A stretch of DNA of 10,988 bases. Source: Rhodocyclales bacterium. Lineage in GTDB: Bacteria > Pseudomonadota > Gammaproteobacteria > Burkholderiales > Rhodocyclaceae. Numbering within the stretch: the first letter of the stretch is position 1; each line of letters starts with the position of its first letter. Positions 1 through 8,500 of the stretch are shown piece after piece. The translations under genes were made by a program, and so were the position numbers. The notes below the pieces were generated by a model, which saw only the letters and a program-made list of their open reading frames with translations, did no database searches and was not told where the DNA came from. Location: contig JAJTBM010000061.1 in NCBI GenBank assembly GCA_021286885.1, forward strand, positions 1-10,988, read 5' to 3'.

Positions 1-1
1 T

Positions 2-682
2 CCGCTCCACGCCCACCGCTGGAACCAGCTGGTGTATGCCACCTCCGGCACCCTGGTGGTGACGGTGGCCGGGGCCTGGCATGTGATCAGCCCGGAACAG
101 GCCATCTGGGTGCCCACCGGGGTGGAGCACACCACCGGCACCCGGGATGGGGCCGCCTTTCGCAATCTCTACATTGCCGACCAGCCCGGGCTGGCGATGC
201 CCGGGCACTGCACGGTGCTCACCGTAACGCCGCTGTTGCGTGCCCTCATCATCGAGCTGGAGGCCGCCACCCAGCGGGATGAGGGATGCGCCTACCTCAC
301 GCCCCTGCACGCCCTGCTGTTTGCCCAGCTGGAGCGGGCGCCCCGGCTGGACTTTCATCTGCCCTGGCCCACCAGCCCCATGCTGGATCGGCTATGCAGC
401 GCCCTGCACGCCAACCCTGCCGACCCGCGCAGCCTGGAAGACTGGGGCCAGACCCTGGGCGCCTCGGCCCGTACCCTGAGCCGCCGCTTCGAGCGGGAAA
501 CCGGGCTCAGCCTGCGGGACTGGCGCCACCGGCTGCGCATCTTCCTGGCCCTGGAATGGCTGGGGGCCGGCCAGGGCATCACCACCACCGCCCTCGCCCT
601 GGGCTATGCCTCGCCCTCGGCCTTCAGCCACATGTTCCGCCTCGCCATGGGTTGCACCCCGAGCACCTGGCTGGAGCGCTGA
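2..682 (+). CDS. AraC-family transcriptional regulator (5'-truncated by window edge)
   Basis: The reading frame is open to the left edge, so the start codon is outside the window; 226 residues are visible. An internal GTG at 32 could be mistaken for a start, but the frame upstream of it (PLHAHRWNQLVYATSG) reads as the cupin-type sensor domain of AraC regulators and continues into it. The N-terminal half has beta-rich cupin features such as GTLVVTVAGAWHVISP and WVPTGVEHTTG. The last ~95 residues form the two helix-turn-helix AraC DNA-binding domain (LEDWGQTLGASARTLSRRFE, then ALALGYASPSAFSHMFR and GCTPSTWLER). The family typically senses a small molecule and activates a neighbouring gene. Its target is unknown and may lie to the left. 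No terminator is visible after the stop. The fold assignment is secure; the ligand and target are not known. Confidence 0.9.
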   Translation, partial: PLHAHRWNQLVYATSGTLVVTVAGAWHVISPEQAIWVPTGVEHTTGTRDGAAFRNLYIADQPGLAMPGHCTVLTVTPLLRALIIELEAATQRDEGCAYLTPLHALLFAQLERAPRLDFHLPWPTSPMLDRLCSALHANPADPRSLEDWGQTLGASARTLSRRFERETGLSLRDWRHRLRIFLALEWLGAGQGITTTALALGYASPSAFSHMFRLAMGCTPSTWLER

Positions 683-757
683 AAACCCCTGCCGCGCCCA
701 CACCCTTTTGGTAGCGTGAAATAATTCCTGCGTCATCAAAAAAGCCGAGGTTTTGGG

Positions 758-780
758 GTCAAAAACTAACGCCTTGTGAC
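758..780. promoter_or_regulatory. Imperfect inverted repeat, possible operator
   Basis: GTCAAAA (758-764) and TTGTGAC (774-780) are inverted copies matching at 6 of 7 positions, with a 9-base spacer. The dyad lies in the gap between the AraC regulator and the 843 gene and overlaps the weak -35 candidate GTGACA (776-781). A regulator could bind here, but I cannot name one and short dyads occur by chance. Confidence 0.25.
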
Positions 781-807
781 ATCCCAAGCGCCCCGGCCAC
801 TTAAAAT
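776..807 (+). promoter_or_regulatory. Weak sigma-70-like promoter candidate for the 843 gene
   Basis: GTGACA at 776-781 matches TTGACA at 5 of 6 positions and TAAAAT at 802-807 matches TATAAT at 5 of 6. The 20-base spacer is longer than the preferred 16-18. This is the most AT-rich part of the gap and lies about 35 bases before the start codon, so a promoter around here is likely even if these exact hexamers are not the right ones. Confidence 0.3.
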
Positions 808-842
808 TTTGCTCTCTGAATATTCGGCAAGGAATTACTCCC

Positions 843-1283
843 ATGGGCATGACACTCTGGATTCACACCCTGGAGAACGGCCATTACTCCCAGGAAAGCG
901 AAGACCACAGCCTGATGCATCGCCACAGCGAGGCCCTGGATGCCCTGTGCGACAGTCTTCAGGTCCAACGCCTGAGCGAGTTTTTCGACTTCACCGACCT
1001 GGAATACAACTACGGGGAAGACCTGGACGATGAATGCGGCGAGGACGTGGAACCCGACCCCATCACCGGGCTGGGTTATGGGATTGCCGACATGCAGTGG
1101 TTCGAAGCCCAAGCCGGCCTCGCCACCCTCGGCCAGCTCCACCAGGCCGTGAGCGCCATGGCCCTGCCCGAGCTGCCCCCGGTGCAACGCAGCCAGCTGC
1201 TGGCCGAACTGGAAGACTGCCTGCAGGTGCTGCAAAACACCGCGCCCAGCGGCGGGCACTTCCACTTGGCGGTGCTGGAATAA
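843..1283 (+). CDS. Acidic hypothetical protein, 146 aa
   Basis: I do not recognise a family. The protein is soluble-looking and strongly acidic, with no signal peptide or membrane segment. Residues 45-70 hold an aromatic and acid-rich stretch (FFDFTDLEYNYGEDLDDECG), followed by a predicted helical C-terminal half (QLHQAVSAMALPELPPVQRS, LLAELEDCLQVLQ). The ATG at 843 is preferred because AAGGA at 829-833 sits 9 bases upstream; a second in-frame ATG at 849 is possible. The gene has its own 160-base upstream gap with a possible promoter, and the YitT gene follows after 56-66 bases on the same strand. The usual GC-rich codon use, a plausible ribosome-binding site and a coherent composition support a real gene. 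The acidity could suit a protein-protein interaction or inhibitor role, but nothing in the sequence shows this. Confidence 0.75.
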   Translation: MGMTLWIHTLENGHYSQESEDHSLMHRHSEALDALCDSLQVQRLSEFFDFTDLEYNYGEDLDDECGEDVEPDPITGLGYGIADMQWFEAQAGLATLGQLHQAVSAMALPELPPVQRSQLLAELEDCLQVLQNTAPSGGHFHLAVLE

Positions 1284-1294
1284 ACAGGGCCCAC

Positions 1295-1308
1295 GCCCCC
1301 ATGGGGGC
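1295..1308. repeat. Perfect 14-bp palindrome (mRNA hairpin without U-tract)
   Basis: GCCCCCATGGGGGC is fully self-complementary and lies 12 bases after the stop of the 843 gene. It can fold as a 5-bp GC stem with a CATG loop. No T-run follows on either strand, so it is not a standard intrinsic terminator. It could protect the 3' end of the upstream message or attenuate read-through into the YitT gene. Confidence 0.4.
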
Positions 1309-1348
1309 ATCCAGACCCGGGCCGCCTTGAACGGGTAAGATGCCGGCC

Positions 1349-1999
1349 ATGAATTCCACATCAGCCTCCACCTCAGCTTCCACCGCTGCCCCCAGCCTGC
1401 CGCCGCGCCAGCCCCACACCCTGCTCGAAGATATTCAGGCCCTGCTGGTGGGCTGCTTTTTTGTGGCCCTCTCGGTGCTGGTGTTCCGCCATAGCCACCT
1501 GATGCCGGGCGGCACGGCGGGCCTGTCTTTTTTGGGGCATTACCTGGGCGGCTGGCCCATCGGGGCGGTGCTGTTCGTGGTCAGCATCCCGTTTTACCTG
1601 TTTGCCTACCGGGCCCTGGGGCTGGCCTTCACGGTGCGTACCTTTGTGGCGGTGGGGGTGCTGTCGGTCTACACCGAAGTCCTGCCCGCCTTCATCAGCT
1701 TTGGCCCCCTGCACCCGGTGGCGGCCGCCATTACGGCGGGGCTCCAGGCAGGCGTGGGGATTCTGATCCTGATCCGCCACGGGGCCAGCCTGGGCGGGCT
1801 GGGGGTGCTGGCCCTGTATCTGCAGAAAACCCGGGGCTGGCGGGCGGGCACGGTGCAGATGGCGGGCGATTGCCTGATCCTGCTGGCCGGGCTGCTGGCC
1901 ATGTCCCCCACCCAGGTGGCGCTTTCGGTGCTGGCGGCGGGCGCTTTAAATCTGGTGATCGGCGTCAATCACCGGCCCGGGCGTTACTTCGGGGCCTGA
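1349..1999 (+). CDS. YitT-family integral membrane protein (short form)
   Basis: This is a polytopic inner-membrane protein of the YitT/DUF161 family, whose function is not established. With the start at 1349 it has 216 residues; the ATG at 1340 would add three. I favour 1349 because the only purine-rich stretch (GGGTAAG, 1333-1339) abuts 1340 but is well spaced for 1349. After a Ser/Thr/Ala/Pro-rich tail come about six hydrophobic segments. Two halves look like an internal duplication: LMPGGTAGLSFLGHYLGGW in the first and ASLGGLGVLALYLQKTRGW in the second, both with the family's GG motif. The cytoplasmic DUF2179 domain found at the C-terminus of the ~280-residue Bacillus-type proteins is missing, as in many proteobacterial members. 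The gene converges on, and overlaps by 16 bp, the 3' end of the minus-strand transglutaminase-like gene. Family assignment is good; substrate is unknown. Confidence 0.85.
   Translation: MNSTSASTSASTAAPSLPPRQPHTLLEDIQALLVGCFFVALSVLVFRHSHLMPGGTAGLSFLGHYLGGWPIGAVLFVVSIPFYLFAYRALGLAFTVRTFVAVGVLSVYTEVLPAFISFGPLHPVAAAITAGLQAGVGILILIRHGASLGGLGVLALYLQKTRGWRAGTVQMAGDCLILLAGLLAMSPTQVALSVLAAGALNLVIGVNHRPGRYFGA
1361..1384 (+). repeat. Tandem 12-bp repeat in the N-terminal tail of the YitT gene
   Basis: TCAGCCTCCACC is followed directly by TCAGCTTCCACC (11 of 12 identical), encoding SAST twice. It lies in the low-complexity tail before the first membrane segment. The repeat length keeps the frame, so copy changes would only lengthen or shorten the tail. 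Confidence 0.6.
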
Positions 2000-2967
2000 G
2001 CGGGTACTTCGGCCAGGGGCACGGGGCCGCGCATCAGCCCGCCCTCGGGCATCTCGGCCCAGGGCATCACCGTTACGCGCACCTCCGGGTTCTGGGCAAC
2101 CCCGCCCAGAATCACCCCGCGCAGGGGCGACACGTCCTGAAAATCCCGCCCCCAGCCCAAGGTCACGTGGTGCAGGCCGGGGCGGATGTTGTTGGTCGGA
2201 TCAAACTCCACCCAACCATGCTGGGGGCACCAGACTGCCACCCAGGCGTGGGAAGCATCGGCCCCGATGAGCCGGGGCTTGCCCGGTGGTGGCGCGGTGA
2301 GCAGATAGCCCGACATGTAGCGCGCCGGCAGCCCGATGGAACGCAGCGCGGCGATCATCAAATGGGCGAAGTCCTGGCACACCCCCCGCTTGCGCTCCAG
2401 CACATCAAACACCGAGGAACCCACCTCGGTGGCCTCCGGATCGAAGGTGAAGTCTTCAAAAATCAGCGCCATCAGCGCCTCAGCCGCCTGCAATACCGGC
2501 GCCTCGGGCGTAAACACCTCCAGCGCCAACTGGGCCAGGGCCGGGGCGCAGGGCACCCGGGGCGAGGCGTACAGATAGCGCTGGGCCTCCAGGGATTCGG
2601 GGCTGCGCAGGCCGGGGCGGTAGTTGAAACCATCCCGCACCATTTCCCAGGGCGGGGACTCGGCCAGATCCGGCACAGGCCGGGGATGCACCGTCACATC
2701 GCTCTCGGCCCGCACCAACAGCCCATCGTGGGGCGTTTCCAGGGCCAGCCAAGCCACCGGATTGCCGAAGGCATCCAGCCCTTCGCGCAAGGCGGCCTGA
2801 TCAGGCTCGATCAGGATGTGGCAGTCCCCCAGGGTCTGGTGGGGCAAGGCCCTAGGCATCAGGTGGAGCAGATGCTGGGCCAAGGACACCGCCACCCCAC
2901 AGGCCGGGTACTCGGTTTCGTGGATGATGCAGTAGCGGATGGGATTCAAGCAGGCAGTCTCGCTCAT
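1984..2967 (-). CDS. Transglutaminase-like cysteine protease-fold protein, 327 aa
   Basis: Residues ~10-95 form the bacterial transglutaminase-like N-terminal domain (IRYCIIHETEY, AQHLLHLMPRALPHQ). Residues ~150-265 form the transglutaminase core with an intact catalytic triad: Cys197 in RGVCQDFAHL, His240 in ASHAWVAVW and Asp256 in WVEFDPTNN. The family cleaves or transfers at amide bonds of peptides or glutamine side chains; no substrate is known for this branch. There is no signal peptide, so a cytoplasmic location is expected. The ATG is supported by GAGG (plus strand 2975-2978) 7 bases upstream. It is the last gene of the three-gene minus-strand block, 23 bp after the ATP-grasp/alpha-E gene, and its 3' end overlaps the YitT gene. 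Context suggests it trims, releases or transfers the product made by the two ligase-type proteins encoded upstream. Domain and triad are clear; role is inferred. Confidence 0.92.
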   Translation of the reverse strand: MSETACLNPIRYCIIHETEYPACGVAVSLAQHLLHLMPRALPHQTLGDCHILIEPDQAALREGLDAFGNPVAWLALETPHDGLLVRAESDVTVHPRPVPDLAESPPWEMVRDGFNYRPGLRSPESLEAQRYLYASPRVPCAPALAQLALEVFTPEAPVLQAAEALMALIFEDFTFDPEATEVGSSVFDVLERKRGVCQDFAHLMIAALRSIGLPARYMSGYLLTAPPPGKPRLIGADASHAWVAVWCPQHGWVEFDPTNNIRPGLHHVTLGWGRDFQDVSPLRGVILGGVAQNPEVRVTVMPWAEMPEGGLMRGPVPLAEVPAQAPK

Positions 2968-2990
2968 GGCAAAGCCTCGGGGTCAGCCCA

Positions 2991-5513
2991 TCAAGCCGCA
3001 AAGGTGGCCTGACCGGCATACCCCACGTGGGTGAAGTAGCGCATGGCCAGCCGATCCGAGAGCTGACGCCCCGCATGCACCAGCCGATCCAGGGCCTCGG
3101 CCAGGTGCAGACTGGCCTCGATCCGCTCGCTGGCGGGCCGGGTCGCCTCCAGGCAGGCCCAGTCAAAGTCCTGCAAGCGGGCAAAGGCCACGTTCAGTTC
3201 TTCCAGCTCCAGCCCACCCCAGCCCTGCATGGAATGCAGGTAGCTGCTCACCAGCCGCACCTGAAAGGCCATGGCGTGGGGGTTGGCCTCGTCCGTCACC
3301 AACAAGTGCAGGGCCGGCAACAGCTCGGGCTGGGCCCGGTAACGGGTACGGTAGGTGATGATGGAGTCGCATAGTTCCAGCAGCGCCTCCACCGCCAGCT
3401 CCTGCTGGAGTGGCAGATGCAGGTCGGCATGGCGGCGCAGGAAGCGGGCCAGGGTGGTGCCCAGGCTGTCCAGACGCTCGATCCGGCGCCCCAGGATGTG
3501 CAGGCGCCAGCCGGTGTCGCGGGTCATGTTGTCCATCGCAAAACCGGACAGGGACACAAAAGTGGTCAGCGCCTCGTCCAGAAACTCCAGCAGGGCAGGC
3601 ACGTCGCTCACCTTGCTGCGGCAATCTTCCAGCTCGGCGGTGAGGCGCTTGAGGGCGTGCCAGTTATCCAGCGACAAATGCTCCCGGGCCTGGTTGGCGC
3701 ACCAGGTGAGGCGTTGCAGATTTGAGGCCAGCCCGTTGGGCGAACGCCGGTCCAGCACCGCCCGGAACAGATCCAGCTCGGCCTTGGCGATGGGGGCCTT
3801 GAGCACCTCCGCATCCACCAGCCCCATGCCAATGGCCAGCTCCAGCATCATCACCAGGGCACCCGAGCGTTCCACTTTGCGGCTTTCGGAGAGGCGCGAG
3901 AGGGCGAGCCGGGCGAGCCGGGCCACCGCATCGCAGCGCTCCCCGTAGCGCCCGAACCAGAACAGGTTTTCGGCCAGCCGGGACGAAAGGGTGCCCGTCT
4001 CGCGGATGAGATCCTTGGCCCGCACCGTCTGGTGCAGCTGGGAAAAGGCCGACACCGGGCCGTCCGAGAGCACCCAGGTATCCTTGCTGCTGCCGCCCTT
4101 CTGCATGGTCAGGATGCGGGTGTTCTCCACCCCCGCCACCCGGGCCAAACCGCCGGGCAGCACGGTATAGCCTTCCGGCGTCAGGCAGACATACACCCGC
4201 AGCCCCATGGCCCGGGTCACCAGCTTGCGGCGCTGGCCGCCCGCCCAGGCCGGGGCCCGGGACAGCTTGACCAGCTCCTGGGCCACGTAGGCCGAGGGGT
4301 TGGCCTCGATCCGGGCCATCAACGCATCGCGCTGGGCCTCGCTCAGCTGGTCGCCAAACACCGCGCCCTCGCCGCTGCCCGGAAAGGTGGGCTTGATGAC
4401 CAGATCCTCGAAACGCTCCAGCACCTCGGCCCGGGCGGGGGTTTCGCCACACCACCAGGTGGCCACCGAGGGCATGGCCAGTTCCTCGCCCAGCAGGTGC
4501 TGACAGATGCCCGGCAAAAAGCCCGGCAAGGCCGCCGATTCGAGCAGGCCGCTGCCCAGGGCATTGGCCACCAGCACCCGGCCCGCGCGCACTGCGCCCA
4601 GCAGGCCCGGGATGCCCAGAGCCGAGTCGGCGCGCAGCTCCACCGGGTCGCAGAAATCATCATCCAGCCGGCGCAGGATGGCGTGCACCCGCTTCAGGCC
4701 GGAAACGGTTTTCAGGTAAACGGTGTTGTCGCGCACCGTCAGATCCTGCCCCTCCACCAGGGGATAGCCCAGATAGCGGGCCAGATAGACGTGTTCAAAA
4801 TAGGTTTCGTTGAACGGCCCCGGCGTGAGCAGCACGGTGAGGGGCGGCTCCCCGTCGGTGGGCGCCTCCTTGGCCAAGGTGCGCTGGAGCCCCCGGAAGA
4901 AGCGCCCCAGGCTTTCCACCTGGAGATCCCGGTACAAATCGGGAAAGGCGCGGGACACCAGCATCCGGTTTTCGAGCGCATAGCCCGCGCCGGAAGGCGA
5001 CTGGGTGCGGTCAGCGATCACCCACCAGCGCCCGTCCGGCGAGCGGGCCAGATCGGCCGCATAAAAATGCAGGTAATGGCCGCCCACCGGGCGCATGCCC
5101 TGGCAGGGCCACAGAAAGCCCTTGTGGCCGAACACCAGCTCGGGGGGCAGCAGCCCCTCCGCCAGGGTGCTCTGGTCGCCATACAGGTCGGCCAGCAGGG
5201 TATCGAGCAGGCGGGCGCGCTGGGCCACCGCCGCCGAAATCTGGCGCCACTCCTGGGCCGGCAGAATGAGGGGGAGCAGATCCAGCGACCAGGGGCGGTC
5301 GGTGCCCCGGGGGTCGGCATAGACGTTGTAGGTGACGCCGTTCTGCTGGATGCCCCGGGCCAGCTGGGCGGCCCGGGATTTGAGGGGTTCCCCGCTGGAT
5401 TCCTCGATGTGATCGAGGAATTCCTGCCAGTGGGGACGCACGCCCTCATCCCCGAACAGTTCATCGTAACAGTCGGGGCGATAGGGGTAATGGTTGAGGA
5501 TGGAGCTGGTCAT
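2991..5513 (-). CDS. Fused circularly permuted ATP-grasp (type 2) and alpha-E protein, 840 aa
   Basis: Residues ~75-495 are the circularly permuted ATP-grasp domain (DUF404/DUF407 class). Diagnostic segments are WWVIADRTQSPSGAGYALEN at 163-182, LVIKPTFPGSGEGAVFG at 371-387, carrying the likely nucleotide-contacting lysine Lys374 and a glycine loop, and LPGGLARVA at 452-460. ATP-grasp enzymes use ATP to form an acyl-phosphate and then an amide or thioester bond. Residues ~506-835 are the all-helical alpha-E domain (DUF403), starting with TLSSRLAENLFWFGRYGER; its function is unknown. In many genomes these are two adjacent genes of roughly 480 and 310 residues; here they are one polypeptide, implying physical coupling. 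There is no signal peptide. The ATG at 5513 fits the family N-terminus, though no strong ribosome-binding site precedes it. Genes for transglutaminase-like proteins flank it on both sides, in the same orientation. Confidence 0.93.
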   Translation of the reverse strand: MTSSILNHYPYRPDCYDELFGDEGVRPHWQEFLDHIEESSGEPLKSRAAQLARGIQQNGVTYNVYADPRGTDRPWSLDLLPLILPAQEWRQISAAVAQRARLLDTLLADLYGDQSTLAEGLLPPELVFGHKGFLWPCQGMRPVGGHYLHFYAADLARSPDGRWWVIADRTQSPSGAGYALENRMLVSRAFPDLYRDLQVESLGRFFRGLQRTLAKEAPTDGEPPLTVLLTPGPFNETYFEHVYLARYLGYPLVEGQDLTVRDNTVYLKTVSGLKRVHAILRRLDDDFCDPVELRADSALGIPGLLGAVRAGRVLVANALGSGLLESAALPGFLPGICQHLLGEELAMPSVATWWCGETPARAEVLERFEDLVIKPTFPGSGEGAVFGDQLSEAQRDALMARIEANPSAYVAQELVKLSRAPAWAGGQRRKLVTRAMGLRVYVCLTPEGYTVLPGGLARVAGVENTRILTMQKGGSSKDTWVLSDGPVSAFSQLHQTVRAKDLIRETGTLSSRLAENLFWFGRYGERCDAVARLARLALSRLSESRKVERSGALVMMLELAIGMGLVDAEVLKAPIAKAELDLFRAVLDRRSPNGLASNLQRLTWCANQAREHLSLDNWHALKRLTAELEDCRSKVSDVPALLEFLDEALTTFVSLSGFAMDNMTRDTGWRLHILGRRIERLDSLGTTLARFLRRHADLHLPLQQELAVEALLELCDSIITYRTRYRAQPELLPALHLLVTDEANPHAMAFQVRLVSSYLHSMQGWGGLELEELNVAFARLQDFDWACLEATRPASERIEASLHLAEALDRLVHAGRQLSDRLAMRYFTHVGYAGQATFAA

Positions 5514-5543
5514 GGGCCGAAACTATCATGCTTCGGGCCGAAA
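5514..5543. repeat. Direct repeat GGGCCGAAA with 21-bp period
   Basis: GGGCCGAAA occurs at 5514-5522 and again at 5535-5543, two helical turns apart, in the gap immediately upstream of the ATP-grasp/alpha-E start codon. On the minus strand it reads TTTCGGCCC just before ATG, where a ribosome-binding site would be expected but is not evident. It could be a regulator site or chance in GC-rich DNA. Confidence 0.3.
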
Positions 5544-5551
5544 TGCGGCAT

Positions 5552-5569
5552 GGTCAGACCACGCTGACC
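5552..5569. repeat. Intra-operon hairpin between the DUF2126 and ATP-grasp genes
   Basis: GGTCAG (5552-5557) and CTGACC (5564-5569) form a perfect 6-bp stem with a 6-base loop in the 74-bp gap between the two genes. No T-run follows on the minus strand, so it is not an intrinsic terminator. It may be a processing or stability element that sets relative expression of the two parts of the message. Confidence 0.35.
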
Positions 5570-5587
5570 CTGCACGCAGATCGGCGC

Positions 5588-8500
5588 CTAGCGTCGCAAA
5601 TCCAGGGTGAAGGGGAACTCCTTATCCACCTTGGAAGCGGTGAAGCTGGGCTTGCCCGGGGTGTAACCCATCCGGAAGAAGCGCGCCAGACGCCGGCTTT
5701 CGGCCTCGAACGCATTCACCGGGAAGGTCTCGAAGTTGCGCCCGCCCGGGTGCGCCACATGGTATTGGCAACCGCCCAGGGAGCGCCCGGTCCAGGTATC
5801 CACCAGATCAAACACCAAAGGCGCGTGGGACGGGATGGTCGGGTGCAGGCAGGACGGCGGCTGCCAGGCCCGGTAACGCACCCCGGCCACATGCTCGCCC
5901 ACGGTGCCGGTGGGGTGCAGGGGGATCACACGCCCGTTCACCGCCAGCTGGTAGCGCTCTTCGGACATCCCGCGCACCTTCACCTGCAGCCGCTCCACCG
6001 AGGAATCCACATAGCGCACGGTGCCACCGGCTGCGCCCTCTTCGCCCATCACATGCCAGGGCTCCAGGGCGCTGCGCAGTTCCAGCTGGATGCCGCGCAC
6101 CGCCAGATCACCGATCAGCGGGAAGCGGAACTCCAGATGGGGGGCAAACCATTCGGGCTTGAAGGCGTAGCCGTGGGCCTGCATGTCTTCCATCACATCG
6201 GCAAAGTCCTGCTCCACAAAATGGGGCAGCAGGAAGCGGTCGTGCAGCTCGGTGCCCCAGCGCACCAGCCGTTCCGGCGCGTAGGGGTTCTCCCAGAAGC
6301 GGGCCAGCATGCCGCGCAGCAAGAGTTGCTGGGCGAGCGACATGCGCGCATGGGGCGGCATCTCGAAGGCGCGCATTTCCACCAGACCCAGGCGCCCGGT
6401 GGGGCCGTCCGGCGAGTAGAGCTTGTCGATGCAGAACTCGGCCCGGTGGGTGTTGCCGCTCGCGTCGATCAGCAGGTTGCGCAGCAGCCGGTCGATGAGC
6501 CAGGGCTGCATGGATTCGCCCACCGGCGGGAACTGGCGGAAGGCGGTTTCGATTTCGTACACCGAGTCGTTGCGCGCTTCGTCGATCCGGGGCGCCTGGC
6601 TGGTGGGCCCGATAAACAGGCCGGAGAACAGGTAAGACAGACTCGGATGGTTGTGCCAATACGAGATCAGGCTGCGCAGCACATCCGGGCGGCGCAGGAA
6701 GGGGGAGTCCGCCGGGGTGGCGCCCCCCAGCACAAAGTGATTGCCCCCGCCGGTGCCCGTGTGGCGCCCGTCCACCATGAACTTTTCGGAGGTCAGGCGC
6801 GAATGGTGGGCCGCATCGTAGAGGTGGGTGGTGCGCTCCACCAGCTCGCTCCAGTTGCTGGCCGGGTGGATGTTCACCTCGATCACGCCCGGGTCGGGGG
6901 TCACGCGGAAGTTGGTGAGGCGCGGGTCGGAGGGCGGCTCATAGCCTTCCAGCACCACGGGCTGCTGCATCTCCTCGGCGGTGGCCTCGATCACGCTCAC
7001 CAGCTGGAGATAGTGCTCCAGATGGCGCAGGGGCGGCATGAAGATGTGCAGGATGCCCTGACGCGGCTCCACGCACATGGCGGTGCGCACCACCCAGGAG
7101 GCCGACTCGAAGCTGTCCGGCTGGGTATCGGTGGGCAGGGCGCTGGGGCGCTGGCCCCGCCCCTGCCCCAACACCGGGCTGGGGCCCCGGGCGGCGCGGG
7201 TGCCAAAACCGGGGGCGGCCTGGAGCGCATTCACCAAGGCGGTCTGGCCGCCGGGCAGTTGCTGGCGGATCAGGGCATGGTCGGGCAGGGGTGCAAAAGG
7301 CTGGTGCGGATCCAAGGGGTGCAGATAGGGGAAATCAGCCTTGCTCACCCAGGGCTGGGAATCCAGCGGCAGCCGGTAGCCCAGGGGGGAGTCTCCGGGG
7401 ATCAGGTAGCAGCGCTCCTCGCGCAGGAACCACGGGCCGCTTTCCCAGCACCCATCCTCACCCACGCCCACCGGCAGCACATGGCCCACGGCGGTGGGCA
7501 GGCCCTGCTCGAATACCTTGCGTATCCGGGCCCGCTCCAGGGCGTCATCCAGGCGGGCATCGAAGGGATCCACATTCACCGGCAGGCGGCGCTCCCGCCA
7601 CATGTAGTAGAAGGCGTCTTCGTAGGCGGGGAACACCCGTTCTGCATCCAGCCCCAGGCGGCGGGCGATGCCGGCCAGCAAGGCGCCCGCATCTTCCTCC
7701 GTCGCCGTGCCCGGGCGGGCAGTGTCGGCGATCAGCGCGGGATTCAGCCAGATGGGCTGGCCGTCCTTGCGCCAGAAGCAGTTGAGCGACCAGCGCGGCA
7801 GCTGCTCGCCCGGATACCACTTACCCTGGCCAAAGTGGGCCAGGCCCTGGGGCGCGTACTTGGCCTTGAGGCGCTTGTAGAGGTCTTCGGCCCGCTCCCG
7901 CTTGTGGGGGCCCAGGGCGGCGGTGTTCCACTCGGCCCCATCCGGGTCGTCGATGGACACAAAGGTCGGCTCGCCCCCCATGGTGAGGCGCATGTCGTGG
8001 GCGTCCAGATCCAAGTCTATGGCGTGGCCCAGGGCTTCGATCTCGGCCCATTGTTCTTCGGTGTAGGGCTTGGTCACGCGGGGGGCTTCATACACCCGGC
8101 TGACGCTCATCTGGTGATCGAATTCGCATTCGCACTTCTCGATCAGGCCAGACACCGGCGCCGCCGACGAAGGATCGGGCGAAGCGGCGAGCGGGATGTG
8201 CCCCTCGCCCGCAAACAAGCCGGAGGTGGGGTCCAGCCCCACCCAGCCGGCGCCGGGCAGATACACCTCGGTCCAGGCGTGCAGATCGGTGAAATCCACC
8301 TCGGTGCCGGAAGGGCCATCCAGGGATTTCACGTCGGCCTTCAGCTGGATCAGGTAGCCGGACACAAAGCGCGCCGCAAAGCCCAGGTGGCGCAGCAACT
8401 GCACCAGCAACCAGGCCGAATCCCGGCAGGAGCCGGTGCGCTTGGTGAGGGTTTCTTCGGGGGTCTGAACCCCGGGCTCCATCCGGATCACGTAGCCGAT

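Noticed and set aside
843..1283. The acidic 146-residue protein as a peptide substrate of the ligase system
   Set aside because: It is on the opposite strand, separated by the YitT gene, and shows no leader or tag-like features, so there is no evidence of a link.
1295..1308. GC-rich palindrome as an intrinsic terminator
   Set aside because: No T-run follows on either strand, so it is listed only as a hairpin or palindrome.
1870..3012. 380-codon plus-strand frame across the YitT end and the transglutaminase-like gene
   Set aside because: It overlaps two well-supported genes, has shadow-like composition and no ribosome-binding site that I can see.
4032..5567. 511-codon plus-strand frame antisense to the ATP-grasp/alpha-E gene
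   Set aside because: Same compositional shadow; the minus-strand protein has clear family motifs over the whole length.
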